Origin: Pseudoalteromonas luteoviolacea DSM 6061
GTDB lineage: Bacteria > Pseudomonadota > Gammaproteobacteria > Enterobacterales > Alteromonadaceae
NCBI RefSeq assembly: GCF_001625655.1
Contig: NZ_AUYB01000122.1
Location: forward strand, 1 to 64,000
Direction: 5' to 3'
DNA length: 64,000 nucleotides
Positions 18,878 to 27,497 of the stretch are shown one piece after another. The translations under genes and the position numbers were made by a program. How positions within the stretch are numbered: position 1 is the first letter of the stretch; the number at the start of each line of letters is the position of its first letter. The notes under the pieces are model-generated. The model saw only the letters and a list, made by a program, of their open reading frames with translations. It made no database searches and had not been told where the DNA came from.

Positions 18878-21328
18878 ATGTCAAATTGTCAGTATAAGAT
18901 TTATCCACCTCTGGGTATTGCCCGAGTTGGCAATGGTCCAGCAATTAAACCACTATCTTTATCAACTCCTGAAGTTCCTTGGGCACATTTATATGATACC
19001 AATGTGCAGTATTTGGTTACGCAGCAGGAGCTTGAGCAATTGCTGGAAGAGGCTTTTGGAGGCAATGTCATAAACGAGATTAGCCAAATCAAAACAAAGC
19101 TCGATGAGCGCAAAGCTGAAAAATTCAAACAAGAAGAAATAGAAACAATTACTGGATTACTTGGTTTATCTCATTTAGTGCCGCAGCAGCAATTGTCTCG
19201 CAGCCTTGATAATTTAGAGCTAAAAAGTACAAAAGATAGCGACGATATAGTTCAACAAATCAAAGGTGCTTTGCTTAAAGTGTTGAGTGACCACTATTTA
19301 CATGCGGTGAAGAAACAAGCTCAGAACTTTTATATTTATAAGTGCGATGAGCAAGGTAATCCAGTTGAAAAGTTGAAATTGACAGATGGAGACAAGGTTA
19401 CTTGGCGTGTAGAAGTGGCGAACAAAAAGTCATTCTGGTACGACTATAACAATGCGCTTGACTTGTCCTTGCATACGCAGGGATCTGGCAACCTAAGCAA
19501 AAACGTGAGTAAGCATAGGTTAGCTCCTGCAATGACGGCGAAGCGCAGAAATCCAAATGTGATAACCAATAGCCTAAGAAAGCAATTGGTTATTTCAAGC
19601 CAAGGTAGTGTGTCGAGCGACAACAATACACAAGTTCCACTACGTGGAAAGTTTCCAGCAAATGAGCCAGATACTAACAACCGGTTGAGTGACTTACTCA
19701 ACTTACAAGAGCGCCATAATGTACTACAAGGTTCTATCGAGTGTGATAACGAAGGGGTTCTTAGATTTTATGCAGGAAATGGGATCTCTCAAGCATTGTC
19801 ACCCTCATCATTAAATACCGACTTTGCAGATAACTCAAACTGGTTTGATGATATCTGTGATGGCCGTGTGACTGCGGTGGTTGAGTTGAAAAATGGTGAC
19901 ACTTTTGAAATACAAGATGAACAAAGCAGTGCATGGGTAGCGACAACACCACCTGATTATGCGCCGCAGATTGAACCTATTGTAACCATGTACGACATGG
20001 TGTCGGGGGCTGCCTTAAAGGAGCAAGATCTCGACAACCTGACAACGCAATTTAGCGATGTGTTTCCGATTCTATATCGCCTATACAGAATGCAGTGGGT
20101 AAACCAAGCTGATTTTACTGACAATGCAGTTAATACTCAGATCCGCGAGCTCAACAGCGAGCTAGGTTTTGCACAATTGCTTGATAATTCTGCATCTGCT
20201 AAGTCTTTGCGAGAAGGTATATTCAACCAGTTTAGAAATCCACTCTTTGATCAAGACATTGACGTAGATGACCCAGGTCAAAGTAGCAATGAATGGGTGA
20301 GCAATAGCCGTATTATTCCAAGTAAAGACGAAACAAATATTGCTGCTAAGCCCGCGACTTCGTCGTTGAAATTGCCATTTTATCCAAATGATGGGATTGA
20401 TTACCCTGGTAGCCCCGTACAGTGGTTTGCGATACCGCCGTTTATGTATCAACATCTACAAAATTGGGCTGCGGGCGATTTTAGCGTTACTCAAGTTGAA
20501 AAAGAGAGCGCAAATACAATTGAAGAGCTTGGTCTATTTTACAGCGAACAATTTAAAAACTCGCCAAACAGTGCTCTGTTGTGTGCACGTGGCGCATTAG
20601 ATGCACTATATGGTGGTGGTTTTCACCCTGGCGTTGAGCTGACATGGCCAATGCGTCACAACTTAATCTACAGTCAAAACGACTATGTGAGTAGTGTTAC
20701 GCCAGAAATCAACTTATTAGGTCTAAGAGAGTTTAGACTTAAGCAAGATCTTCAGGGGCTGAACTCTCCTAATATGTACCAAGACTTTGGCCATGTGATT
20801 GCAGTAGATAACGTGACAGCATCTATTGACCCCAACTCTGATGCTGCATGGTTGTGGCGAAGTACGCCAGGTGATTTGACTAAGTGGATGGGGATCCCAT
20901 GGCAATCCGATGCGGCTAGTTGCCAAGCTGTATATACTCCAGAGGATTTCCCGATCCCATCATGGTGGGCCGCAAACCTGCCTGTTCATGTGCTTCCGCT
21001 TGCAAGGTATAACAAGTTTAAGGACAGTCAGTCTGCCGACTTGCCTGAAATTAATGGTATGACTCATAGCATCGCCCAAGGTATGTCGGAAGAAACATTT
21101 GAACACCTACGTTTGGAGCAATTTTCGCAGCGTTTAGATTGGCTTCACACCGCAGATCTTGGGTTTGTTGGCTATCATGCCGAAGGGGGTTATACCAATG
21201 GGCTGATCCAAATGGTGAGTCAATGGAAAAACATGGCAATGGTTATGGCTAGACCCGTTGAAAATCCAGGATCATCTGGCATTCCAAATGTGGTTTATGT
21301 TGCATATAGCCAAGCCGACAAAGACTAG
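18878..21328 (+). CDS. LodA/GoxA-like quinoprotein amine/amino-acid oxidase
   Basis: The 816-residue protein starts with the LodA signature (YKIYPPLGIARVGNGPA) and has the C-terminal landmarks GGGFHPGVELTWPMRH (580-595), PGDLTKWMGIPWQSDAASC (664-682) and SWWAANLPVHVLP. LodA and GoxA oxidise lysine (epsilon) or glycine, using a cysteine tryptophylquinone made from a Trp and a Cys of their own chain, and release H2O2. Trp-675 in IPWQSD is the expected quinone tryptophan. At the place where I recall LodA having a Cys after FHPG, this protein has Val-586. It also has a region around residues 50-110 that I do not recall in LodA. The flavoprotein needed for cofactor synthesis follows. Activity and substrate are not predictable. 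Confidence 0.88.
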   Translation: MSNCQYKIYPPLGIARVGNGPAIKPLSLSTPEVPWAHLYDTNVQYLVTQQELEQLLEEAFGGNVINEISQIKTKLDERKAEKFKQEEIETITGLLGLSHLVPQQQLSRSLDNLELKSTKDSDDIVQQIKGALLKVLSDHYLHAVKKQAQNFYIYKCDEQGNPVEKLKLTDGDKVTWRVEVANKKSFWYDYNNALDLSLHTQGSGNLSKNVSKHRLAPAMTAKRRNPNVITNSLRKQLVISSQGSVSSDNNTQVPLRGKFPANEPDTNNRLSDLLNLQERHNVLQGSIECDNEGVLRFYAGNGISQALSPSSLNTDFADNSNWFDDICDGRVTAVVELKNGDTFEIQDEQSSAWVATTPPDYAPQIEPIVTMYDMVSGAALKEQDLDNLTTQFSDVFPILYRLYRMQWVNQADFTDNAVNTQIRELNSELGFAQLLDNSASAKSLREGIFNQFRNPLFDQDIDVDDPGQSSNEWVSNSRIIPSKDETNIAAKPATSSLKLPFYPNDGIDYPGSPVQWFAIPPFMYQHLQNWAAGDFSVTQVEKESANTIEELGLFYSEQFKNSPNSALLCARGALDALYGGGFHPGVELTWPMRHNLIYSQNDYVSSVTPEINLLGLREFRLKQDLQGLNSPNMYQDFGHVIAVDNVTASIDPNSDAAWLWRSTPGDLTKWMGIPWQSDAASCQAVYTPEDFPIPSWWAANLPVHVLPLARYNKFKDSQSADLPEINGMTHSIAQGMSEETFEHLRLEQFSQRLDWLHTADLGFVGYHAEGGYTNGLIQMVSQWKNMAMVMARPVENPGSSGIPNVVYVAYSQADKD

Positions 21329-21342
21329 TCTAGGCTTCAGAT

Positions 21343-21362
21343 AAAGGCACTTCGGTGCCTTT
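21343..21362 (+). promoter_or_regulatory. UUCG-tetraloop hairpin between the oxidase and flavoprotein genes
   Basis: AAAGGCAC and GTGCCTTT enclose TTCG, giving an 8-bp stem with the very stable C(UUCG)G loop. There is no U-run. It sits just before the ribosome site of the flavoprotein gene and probably sets its expression relative to the oxidase, by partial termination or mRNA protection. Confidence 0.6.
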
Positions 21363-21380
21363 GATTTAAGGAAAAGTACA

Positions 21381-22493
21381 ATGAAACATGCCTTTGAGTA
21401 TGATTGCTTGATAGTGGGTGGTGGGATTGCTGGTACGGTCACCGCAAAGCAACTGCAAGAAAAAGGTTACAAAGTTGCGCTGATAGATGAGCGTGCCCCG
21501 TCTAGACTACACTTGGCAGAAAGTTTACCCGCTACTATAGAGCCACTTCTGCAACGACTTGGACTCTTGGAGCTAATCAAATCTCCACCTCATTTCAAGC
21601 ATACAGGTATGGTGTCGCTATGGGGTTCATCTGTGCCTCAAGTAATGCCTTCGGTAGCGCAACATCATGGTTGGAAGGTAGACAAATGGTCTATCATAGA
21701 GCAAATAAAATCTCAGCTGCCAAGCGCCTGTGTTATATCAGGAAAAGTTAAGGCGGTCGCTATTCAACAAAACGGTTGGCGATGTCATATTAAAAAAAAT
21801 GGTGTTAAAACGGACTTTGAGATCCATACTCGGTTTTTAATTGATGCGAGCGGGCGGCAAGGGTATTTGCCAAGAGTGTTAAATTTGCACAGGCATACGT
21901 TCGACAAACTGAGTGCGTTTGTTGCGAATGTTACCGTGCACTCCCCCCTAGATGCGCAGCCATCCGTGGTGGTAGAAGCTTTTCAAGATGGTTGGACCTT
22001 AACCTCTAAAATTAGCGACAACCAAAGTATGGTAGCCATATTTTGCAATCAATATACGCCGGAGTTTAGTAAGTTCAAATACGCCAAAAATTGGCCCGAA
22101 GTTGCTAATCAAACACAATGGTTTAAAAAGGTCGTGTCGAACGGTGAGTTTGAAGTAAAAATACTAAATGCCAGCAGCCACATAGTTAGTCAGTTAAGCG
22201 GGAAGAGTTGGTTGCTAGTTGGCGATGCGGCAATGTCATTCGATCCGTTGTCCTCTCATGGCATGACTACCGCTATTTATATGGCTGAAAAGGCCGCCCA
22301 TGCGATAGATCGCCTATTTAATGGCGATAATAATGCCCTCGGTCAGTACAGTAAAACGATGGCTGATATTTATAATAGTTATTTAAATGAATTATTGGGG
22401 TGTTACCGTCTTGAACAGCGGTTTAAAGACTCAAAGTTCTGGCAAAGTAAGCAGCATTTCTCGGATGAAGAAGTGCGTAATATAGTTGGTTGA
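21381..22493 (+). CDS. LodB/GoxB-like FAD-dependent maturation enzyme
   Basis: The 370-residue protein has an N-terminal FAD-binding Rossmann motif (CLIVGGGIAGTVTAKQL, residues 9-25), an acidic residue ending the second strand (LIDERAP), and the second FAD motif SWLLVGDAAMSFDPLSSHGM (about 275-294), typical of tryptophan-halogenase/geranylgeranyl-reductase-like flavoproteins. In Marinomonas and Pseudoalteromonas such proteins (LodB, GoxB) pair with LodA-like oxidases and are required to build the tryptophylquinone. AAGGAA precedes the ATG. It completes a three-gene set with ridA and lodA-like genes. Confidence 0.88.
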   Translation: MKHAFEYDCLIVGGGIAGTVTAKQLQEKGYKVALIDERAPSRLHLAESLPATIEPLLQRLGLLELIKSPPHFKHTGMVSLWGSSVPQVMPSVAQHHGWKVDKWSIIEQIKSQLPSACVISGKVKAVAIQQNGWRCHIKKNGVKTDFEIHTRFLIDASGRQGYLPRVLNLHRHTFDKLSAFVANVTVHSPLDAQPSVVVEAFQDGWTLTSKISDNQSMVAIFCNQYTPEFSKFKYAKNWPEVANQTQWFKKVVSNGEFEVKILNASSHIVSQLSGKSWLLVGDAAMSFDPLSSHGMTTAIYMAEKAAHAIDRLFNGDNNALGQYSKTMADIYNSYLNELLGCYRLEQRFKDSKFWQSKQHFSDEEVRNIVG

Positions 22494-22576
22494 TTGTTGT
22501 TATTTTAAAATGAGTTTTTTATTAAAATTAATTGTTTTATAATTGGTGAATTATAAGTTAACAAAAACGTAAGATA

Positions 22577-22608
22577 TAAGGTGAAACACGTTAAATGTGC
22601 TCACCTTA
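22577..22608. terminator. bidirectional hairpin between convergent genes
   Basis: TAAGGTGA (22577-22584) pairs with TCACCTTA (22601-22608), with inner CAC/GTG pairing. It lies between the convergent flavoprotein and secreted-protein genes. T-runs on both sides are poor. Confidence 0.5.
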
Positions 22609-22621
22609 TTCGTTGAATTAT

Positions 22622-23503
22622 TTAGTGGAAAGATAACCCCCACATTAGTACTCGTCCACCATGATACATATCACGAGTACCAGTGGCTGAAATACGTACT
22701 CTATTAGCAGTCACTTTTTGGTCAAGCATAAATTCGTGTATTTCAAAAGTTCTGTTTGCAACAATTGTAGGGAATTCAAAAGACCCTTTAGTTACCCATT
22801 GGCCATTTTCCCACACATCCAGATTAAACGTTTTAAGCCTAGTACCTTGGCCATTATTAAAAGATCCAAGCCTAAATGTTTGAAGTGTGAATGAGTTTGA
22901 GAACCCAAGCTCAAATGACATCGGGAATGGTAAGCCACCACTATCTGACTGAACAAAAATCCCTTTTGATTGGTCAACACCTGCAAATGGTATCGATCCT
23001 ACATCGTGTAACGGGACTAGGAAGTCCTCATTCCAAGGGTTATGTTTGTCGAAACGCGCACCTGAAAATGTCGTGTCAGCTTTAAATTCAACGACATCTG
23101 CTGCTGTAGGTAAGGCCATTGAAGGGTCGGTTTCACCGATTGAAAAATCGCCTTGTTCGCCATTGGGACCATACCAAACACCTTTCCATCCCGTGTTTGT
23201 TACTTGTCCAGTGAACCATTTGATAGCACCATTTTCAAGCAGTTTAAATGAAAAGCGCTCCATTTCACCAGAGCCAGTAAAAACATTATTTTTTTGCTCA
23301 ATTTCGCCTGTTAGCACACCACCGTCAGGACTAGTTCCATGCAATATCTCACCTTGTTGATTGATATTTATATAAGCAGTGTTTGTTTTTTGGTCGATGC
23401 CATCTAATACATTGTCGTAACTAAATAGGTATTCAACAGCATGTGCCGAAAAAGCACAGCCAAGAGATAGAGATAACGCGATAGCTGGTTTATTTATAAT
23501 CAT
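22622..23503 (-). CDS. secreted protein with a discoidin-like C-terminal beta domain
   Basis: This 293-residue protein has a Sec signal (SLSLGCAFSAHA) and no membrane anchor. Residues 25-130 form a beta-rich, Gly-rich part (VEYLFSYDNVLDGIDQKT; GKGVWYGPNGE-like turns). Residues 140-293 look like an F5/8-type (discoidin) jelly roll: FTLQTFRLGSFNN, LDVWENGQWV, and a final VTANRVRISATGTRDM. Such domains bind glycans or surfaces. The mature protein lacks cysteines. It has its own promoter region and convergent terminator. The fold is a weak guess; the function is unknown. Confidence 0.65.
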   Translation of the reverse strand: MIINKPAIALSLSLGCAFSAHAVEYLFSYDNVLDGIDQKTNTAYININQQGEILHGTSPDGGVLTGEIEQKNNVFTGSGEMERFSFKLLENGAIKWFTGQVTNTGWKGVWYGPNGEQGDFSIGETDPSMALPTAADVVEFKADTTFSGARFDKHNPWNEDFLVPLHDVGSIPFAGVDQSKGIFVQSDSGGLPFPMSFELGFSNSFTLQTFRLGSFNNGQGTRLKTFNLDVWENGQWVTKGSFEFPTIVANRTFEIHEFMLDQKVTANRVRISATGTRDMYHGGRVLMWGLSFH

Positions 23504-23932
23504 TATAACTCCTTTATTTAAGCTTGATGTTATGTTTTATTATTAATATTTAAATGTCAACTTTGAATTTGATAATAAATATTTAATTCAATTTTTATTA
23601 AGGTTTTTTTGACTTTTATTAAGTTTTTATAAGTCTTTTTTATGGTCTGGCTGGGTTTGTGATAATCGGCTCAGAAAGTCTGGCAGGCTTCAGTATTTTT
23701 ATCTTTTATGCAGCCAAGCAAGGTCGGGGTAATGTGGAGTTAGGGCTAAATGTGATAAAAAACTTTACTAGAACAGGCCTTGAAAGCGAAGTGTTGATAC
23801 ATTTTCGGGCGGTGTTTTTTATAATGAGCTGGGGTTCGTAACTGGGGAAAACGCAGCTCCGTCACGGGTATTTAAAAACAATACCTGAAAGCCACAAAAG
23901 GTGCTTTCAGATATTACAATGGACAACAGGTT
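23504..23932. other. intergenic region
   Basis: 429 bases. The first 150 are very AT-rich and must hold the promoter of the leftward secreted-protein gene. A 60-codon open frame at 23659-23841 has no ribosome site or protein-like features. The last part holds the hairpin at 23885-23910. Confidence 0.4.
23885..23910 (-). terminator. terminator of the phytase-like gene
   Basis: CTGAAAGC (23885-23892) pairs with GCTTTCAG (23903-23910). Read leftwards it is followed by GTATTGTTTTTAAA, and it lies 23 bases after the stop of the leftward gene. Confidence 0.65.
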
Positions 23933-25009
23933 TTACGGCGTGGTCTCTGTCGTTTTAACTTCAAACAGCAAAACCTGACTAAGTTGTTTGCCATGGATGT
24001 TGAAATTATTGTCTGACACCATCAAAAGACTTTGGTTTCCACTAGTTAGTTTGGGACCAAACGTCATGCCTTCTAGGTTATCAATATGTTGCGAGCCTAG
24101 CTGGTGTTTTACTTCGTTTAAATTAAGAATTAAGGTTTTTTGGGCTACGCGATATTGTCTGCTTTTTAATGACGCCATGTTTGATGTGTCACTTGCGTTG
24201 CTTATATCGACAAGATAGATACTTACGCTATTACCTCCATCTTTAAGGCCAGAAGTATATGAGCGTTCCATAGTTAAGAATTGATGTTTATTAATTTGAA
24301 GTATTTCAACAAGTCCTGTGGTACGAAACGCATCGGGTTTTGCCTCTGAGCGTTTGACTAGTGGCTCAAGATAATAGGCAAACTGCTTTTGTAGTTTTTT
24401 GGTCGCAAAATCAAAGTAGGAGATGCGTACTAGGCTACCGTGTTCAACACTGGCCTCTTCGCCGTCTTGTTTGAGTGCACCTTCCATAGATACCCAGATA
24501 CCTTCTCCTGAGTGCGCTAACGACAAGCCTTCAAAAACAGCATTGTGGCGAGGCCCTGACCGTTCACTCATATTAAACATTGTTGGTAATTCAAATGACG
24601 ATAGACCTTGCTTTGTTTGCATGAACACTGCGGGTGGGTGATTTAACTTTACGCTGCCTTCACTGCTCCACACTATACCTTTGTTGTTTGGTAAAGCGCG
24701 TAGGCTTTCAGGGTCTACAATCCCTTGTTTTTTATTTTCTATCAAAGAGATGGAGTGCTCGAATTGAACATGCTTTATTTTTTTACCTTCAATACTCACA
24801 TTTGCTTGAAAATACCTAGGTTTGTCTGCGTCATCGGCAATCATTAGGTATTTGCCCCTCGAGTATTCGATACTAGAAAGCCCGCCAACCTTATCACCGT
24901 TTATCGTCAAATCTTCAGGGATTACAAATTCGTCTAAAAATTCGAGCTGTATGGGGGCACAGTGCACGAAAAAAGGCACTAGCATGGATAAGAATAAATA
25001 TTTGCGCAT
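23933..25009 (-). CDS. secreted esterase-like/phytase-like propeller protein
   Basis: The 358-residue protein has a signal peptide (FLSMLVPFFVHCAP) and the pattern of the phytase-like family PF13449: GGLSSIEY (about 43), YLMIADDADKPRYF, GIVDPESLRAL (about 97), FEGLSLAHSGEGIWVSMEG, and near the end DNLEGMTFGPKL and LLMVSDNNFN. These are six-bladed propellers, annotated as esterase-like activity of the phytase family, found in the periplasm or outside; the substrates are poorly known. The Cys before Ala-Pro is not a good lipobox because His precedes it. It is a single gene with its own terminator. Confidence 0.8.
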   Translation of the reverse strand: MRKYLFLSMLVPFFVHCAPIQLEFLDEFVIPEDLTINGDKVGGLSSIEYSRGKYLMIADDADKPRYFQANVSIEGKKIKHVQFEHSISLIENKKQGIVDPESLRALPNNKGIVWSSEGSVKLNHPPAVFMQTKQGLSSFELPTMFNMSERSGPRHNAVFEGLSLAHSGEGIWVSMEGALKQDGEEASVEHGSLVRISYFDFATKKLQKQFAYYLEPLVKRSEAKPDAFRTTGLVEILQINKHQFLTMERSYTSGLKDGGNSVSIYLVDISNASDTSNMASLKSRQYRVAQKTLILNLNEVKHQLGSQHIDNLEGMTFGPKLTSGNQSLLMVSDNNFNIHGKQLSQVLLFEVKTTETTP

Positions 25010-25245
25010 AATTCTCTAATACAAAATAAATAGAACAGTGAAATATACGCGGGTAATATGAAATTAGCACCTCATTGGGCACAAAAATTTTATAATTTTT
25101 TACTCGTTGATACTTTGCTGTGCTTTGTGGGAGGGAAAAGAGAGAAGAAGCGAGTGGTTTTTTGCTTTGCGTTAGAGGGGTCGTCTTTTATTTGACACGT
25201 GAGTTGTCTTAAAAATTAAATTATTCATCTTTTATTGTTCCCTTA

Positions 25246-25272
25246 TTGACACAGTAATTACGTGAGTAATAC
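25246..25272 (+). promoter_or_regulatory. promoter of a small RNA candidate
   Basis: A perfect TTGACA (25246-25251) is followed after 15 bases by TAATAC (25267-25272). The spacing is short but both boxes are good. Confidence 0.5.
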
Positions 25273-25278
25273 ACTCAA

Positions 25279-25417
25279 AAAGAGAGTATTATTCATCCAA
25301 TATCAAATGGATCTACACGCTTTAACTTAAACGTTAGTCATACCACGGCAAACACTTAATTATTGTGGTGACATTCATTTGACCAAAAAAGCTGACATGA
25401 ATTGTCAGCTTTTTTTG
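25279..25417 (+). ncRNA. small RNA candidate A, about 140 nt
   Basis: Between the promoter above and the terminator at 25385-25417 there is no convincing ORF or ribosome site. An internal stem can form between ACCAC (about 25342) and GTGGT (about 25365). A free-standing promoter and terminator bracketing about 140 bases is the usual form of a trans-acting sRNA. The terminator may instead serve the leftward cysteine hydrolase gene. Confidence 0.4.
25385..25417. terminator. strong bidirectional intrinsic terminator
   Basis: A-run plus GCTGACA (25385-25397), loop TGAAT, TGTCAGC plus T-run (25403-25416). It works in both directions, for candidate A rightwards and for the cysteine hydrolase gene leftwards. 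Confidence 0.85.
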
Positions 25418-25609
25418 TTAAATCAAAAACAGTTTGTGGCATAGTATGTTATGAAGCTACATAATTTGAGCACACAATTGTACCGAGCAGGCCATACCAA
25501 GACGAGGCACTGGCATGAATGATTGATTAGTCTCGTTAGTGGCTCAAAGCCGTTTAATCTGCAAGCGCTGCAAAGATCGGAATAAATATAGTCATAACAG
25601 AGTGGTTAA

Positions 25610-26134
25610 TTAATCAAACGCAGCTTCAATGGTGATCATATCTATGCCACGCACTTGCATGGCGTCTACAGCCAGAGCGTGAGTAATTGGATCGGTCGTA
25701 CAGGTGCACTCTTCTATTACCTTCGGACGATATTTTGCAGCGGCCGGTGATAAGGCTGTGTGAATTACACAATTGTGGGTCATCATCCCTGTAATAAGTA
25801 TTTCTTCTATATCAAGCTCTTGAAGTAAAGAATCTAAATTTGTTTTTTCAAAACAATCTGCATGACGTTTCAAGATCACTGGGGCATTTGGTGCGGCGGC
25901 CATTATCTCCTGATGAATTTCAGCTCCGTAGGTGTCATCATAAAAGAATAGTCCGTCACCAAATTCAGGTGAAACAACGTGCTGGACATGAATAATAGGA
26001 ATTTGCCTGCTCTGAGCAATGGCCATTGCATCAAGGTTTTTTTTCATCGTAACTTCAGCTTGATGCAAAGGGTATGCTCCACCAGCAAAGTAGTCATTTT
26101 GAATGTCAATTACGATAAGTGCTTTTTTAATCAT
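25610..26134 (-). CDS. isochorismatase-family cysteine hydrolase
   Basis: The 174-residue protein has the full catalytic triad of the family: Asp-10 in LIVIDIQNDY, Lys-89 in VILKRHADCF, and Cys-122 in GMMTHNCVIHTAL, with the usual turn before the Cys. Members hydrolyse amides or related bonds (nicotinamidase, carbamoylases, isochorismatase); the substrate cannot be told from sequence. A GlxA-type regulator gene is divergent across about 100 bases, and such pairs commonly act together in control of amide or nitrile breakdown. The hydrolase class is firm; the substrate is unknown. Confidence 0.88.
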   Translation of the reverse strand: MIKKALIVIDIQNDYFAGGAYPLHQAEVTMKKNLDAMAIAQSRQIPIIHVQHVVSPEFGDGLFFYDDTYGAEIHQEIMAAAPNAPVILKRHADCFEKTNLDSLLQELDIEEILITGMMTHNCVIHTALSPAAAKYRPKVIEECTCTTDPITHALAVDAMQVRGIDMITIEAAFD

Positions 26135-26234
26135 TGTATTTTTCCTCTAAAATTTTCTTGTCTTAAAGAACACAGATATTTTGCCGACTTTGATTTAGAT
26201 TAAGCAGTGTCTAAAATGACAGTTAACACTCCAA

Positions 26235-27170
26235 TTGCGTCAATTTTACAATGAAAAAATCCACCTAACCTTGATTAATTACCCATCAGCCAGTAAAGCG
26301 GCAGTTTACGGTTTTACTGAAATAATTGAGGTCACAAACTCTGTATGCGAAAACTTGGGTATTTCGACTTTGTTCTCCGTTTACGCTTGCAAAATAGAGG
26401 AATTGAATAGCGCAATTGAAACGCAAGTGGTTATACTGCCGCCAAGTACGAGCGATGAGTTTTATACTAAAAAATGCCAGGACTTGAATGATTATTTGAA
26501 GGCGATGCAAAGCAAAGGCGCAACCTTAGCGTCTGCTTGTGTTGGATCGTTTATATTAGCTCACGGTGGCTTTTTAGATGATAAGTTTTGTACAATACAT
26601 TGGCGACTAGCACAGCAGTTTACTGAGTGTTTTCCTAGGGCCAAGCTCAATACCAATGCAATAATCATTAATGAGGGCAATGTTATCACTGCGGGTGGCC
26701 GCATGGCATGGTTAGACCTAGCCGTAGAGATCATTTCATTCTCTTGCCCGCCCACCGTAGTGTCTACTTTATCTAAGGAAATGGTTATTGATATTGGGCA
26801 CAGAGAGCAAAAATTTTATCGGCAATTTATACCAAAGTGCGATCATGGCGATGAAATGATTTTATGTGTTCAAAAGCACCTTGGTGAGCATTATTCAAAA
26901 CCAACGATGATCCCTGTGCTGGCAGAGCAGTTTTATGTAAGCGCTAGAACTTTGCAAAGACGATTTCAACATGCTGTGGGAATGAGTGTGATTGAATACA
27001 TTCAAAAGATCAGGTTGCACAATGCATGTCAGTATCTTGAACTGAGCAAAAAGAGTGTTGAGGAGATAGCGTATGCCGTGGGTTATCAAAACGTTGGTGC
27101 CTTGAGAAAGCTATTTTATCGTGAGTATGGACTATCACCCACAGACTATCGCAAGCGGTTTACTGCTTAA
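26235..27170 (+). CDS. GlxA-type AraC-family transcriptional regulator
   Basis: The 311-residue protein has an N-terminal DJ-1/PfpI-like domain (residues 10-180, with ATLASACVGSFILAHGGFLD around the nucleophile-elbow Cys and VITAGGRMAWLDLA). A C-terminal AraC double helix-turn-helix covers about 215-308 (FYVSARTLQRRFQHAVG; VEEIAYAVGYQNVGALRKLF). An in-frame stop at 26217 leaves TTG 26235 as the first start; no ATG lies near the N-terminus, so the start is uncertain. It is divergent from the cysteine hydrolase gene and probably controls it through the shared 100-base gap. It has no signal or membrane segment. Confidence 0.85.
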   Translation: MRQFYNEKIHLTLINYPSASKAAVYGFTEIIEVTNSVCENLGISTLFSVYACKIEELNSAIETQVVILPPSTSDEFYTKKCQDLNDYLKAMQSKGATLASACVGSFILAHGGFLDDKFCTIHWRLAQQFTECFPRAKLNTNAIIINEGNVITAGGRMAWLDLAVEIISFSCPPTVVSTLSKEMVIDIGHREQKFYRQFIPKCDHGDEMILCVQKHLGEHYSKPTMIPVLAEQFYVSARTLQRRFQHAVGMSVIEYIQKIRLHNACQYLELSKKSVEEIAYAVGYQNVGALRKLFYREYGLSPTDYRKRFTA

Positions 27171-27497
27171 AAAGTGGCTGGGTATTTGAGAGGTCCTTGA
27201 TAAATTTTTGTCAAAAATTGAGATTATTTAGCGCCAATGCAAATTTATATCCAAAGGTGTTATCAATCATAGTGTGTTTCTCAACAATCAGGCTCAACGC
27301 GTTTGTGTAACGCGGGCTTTGTGGCTCTATTATTAAATTTTTAAAAGACCTTATGAGTCGAGGGTTACAACGCTTGTTGCTTATATATCTTGTAAATTCG
27401 GTTATTGTTTAAAAAACAACTTGTTTAATTATTGCTCTTTTGTTAATTTTTTATTGCTTTATTTTAAGGCAAAAACTCATTAAACAAGGAATTAATC
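27171..27497. other. intergenic region before a precursor-peptide gene
   Basis: 327 bases. CGCGTT-TGTGT-AACGCG near 27299 can form a hairpin after the regulator gene. An AT-only dyad, TTGTTT-AAA-AAACAA (27405-27419), sits just before a weak promoter, TTGTTT (27421-27426) and TAATTT (27444-27449) with 17 bases between, and could be an operator for the peptide gene. Confidence 0.35.

Larger units (their letters stand above)
25010..25609. other. 600-base intergenic region
   Basis: No protein-coding ORF is supported. It holds the promoter of the leftward phytase-like gene, a rightward promoter at 25246-25272 and a strong bidirectional terminator at 25385-25417. The last two define the small RNA candidate listed separately. 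Confidence 0.5.

Noticed and set aside
23659..23841. 60-codon frame on the plus strand in an intergenic region
   Set aside because: No ribosome site or promoter, and an odd composition; probably chance.
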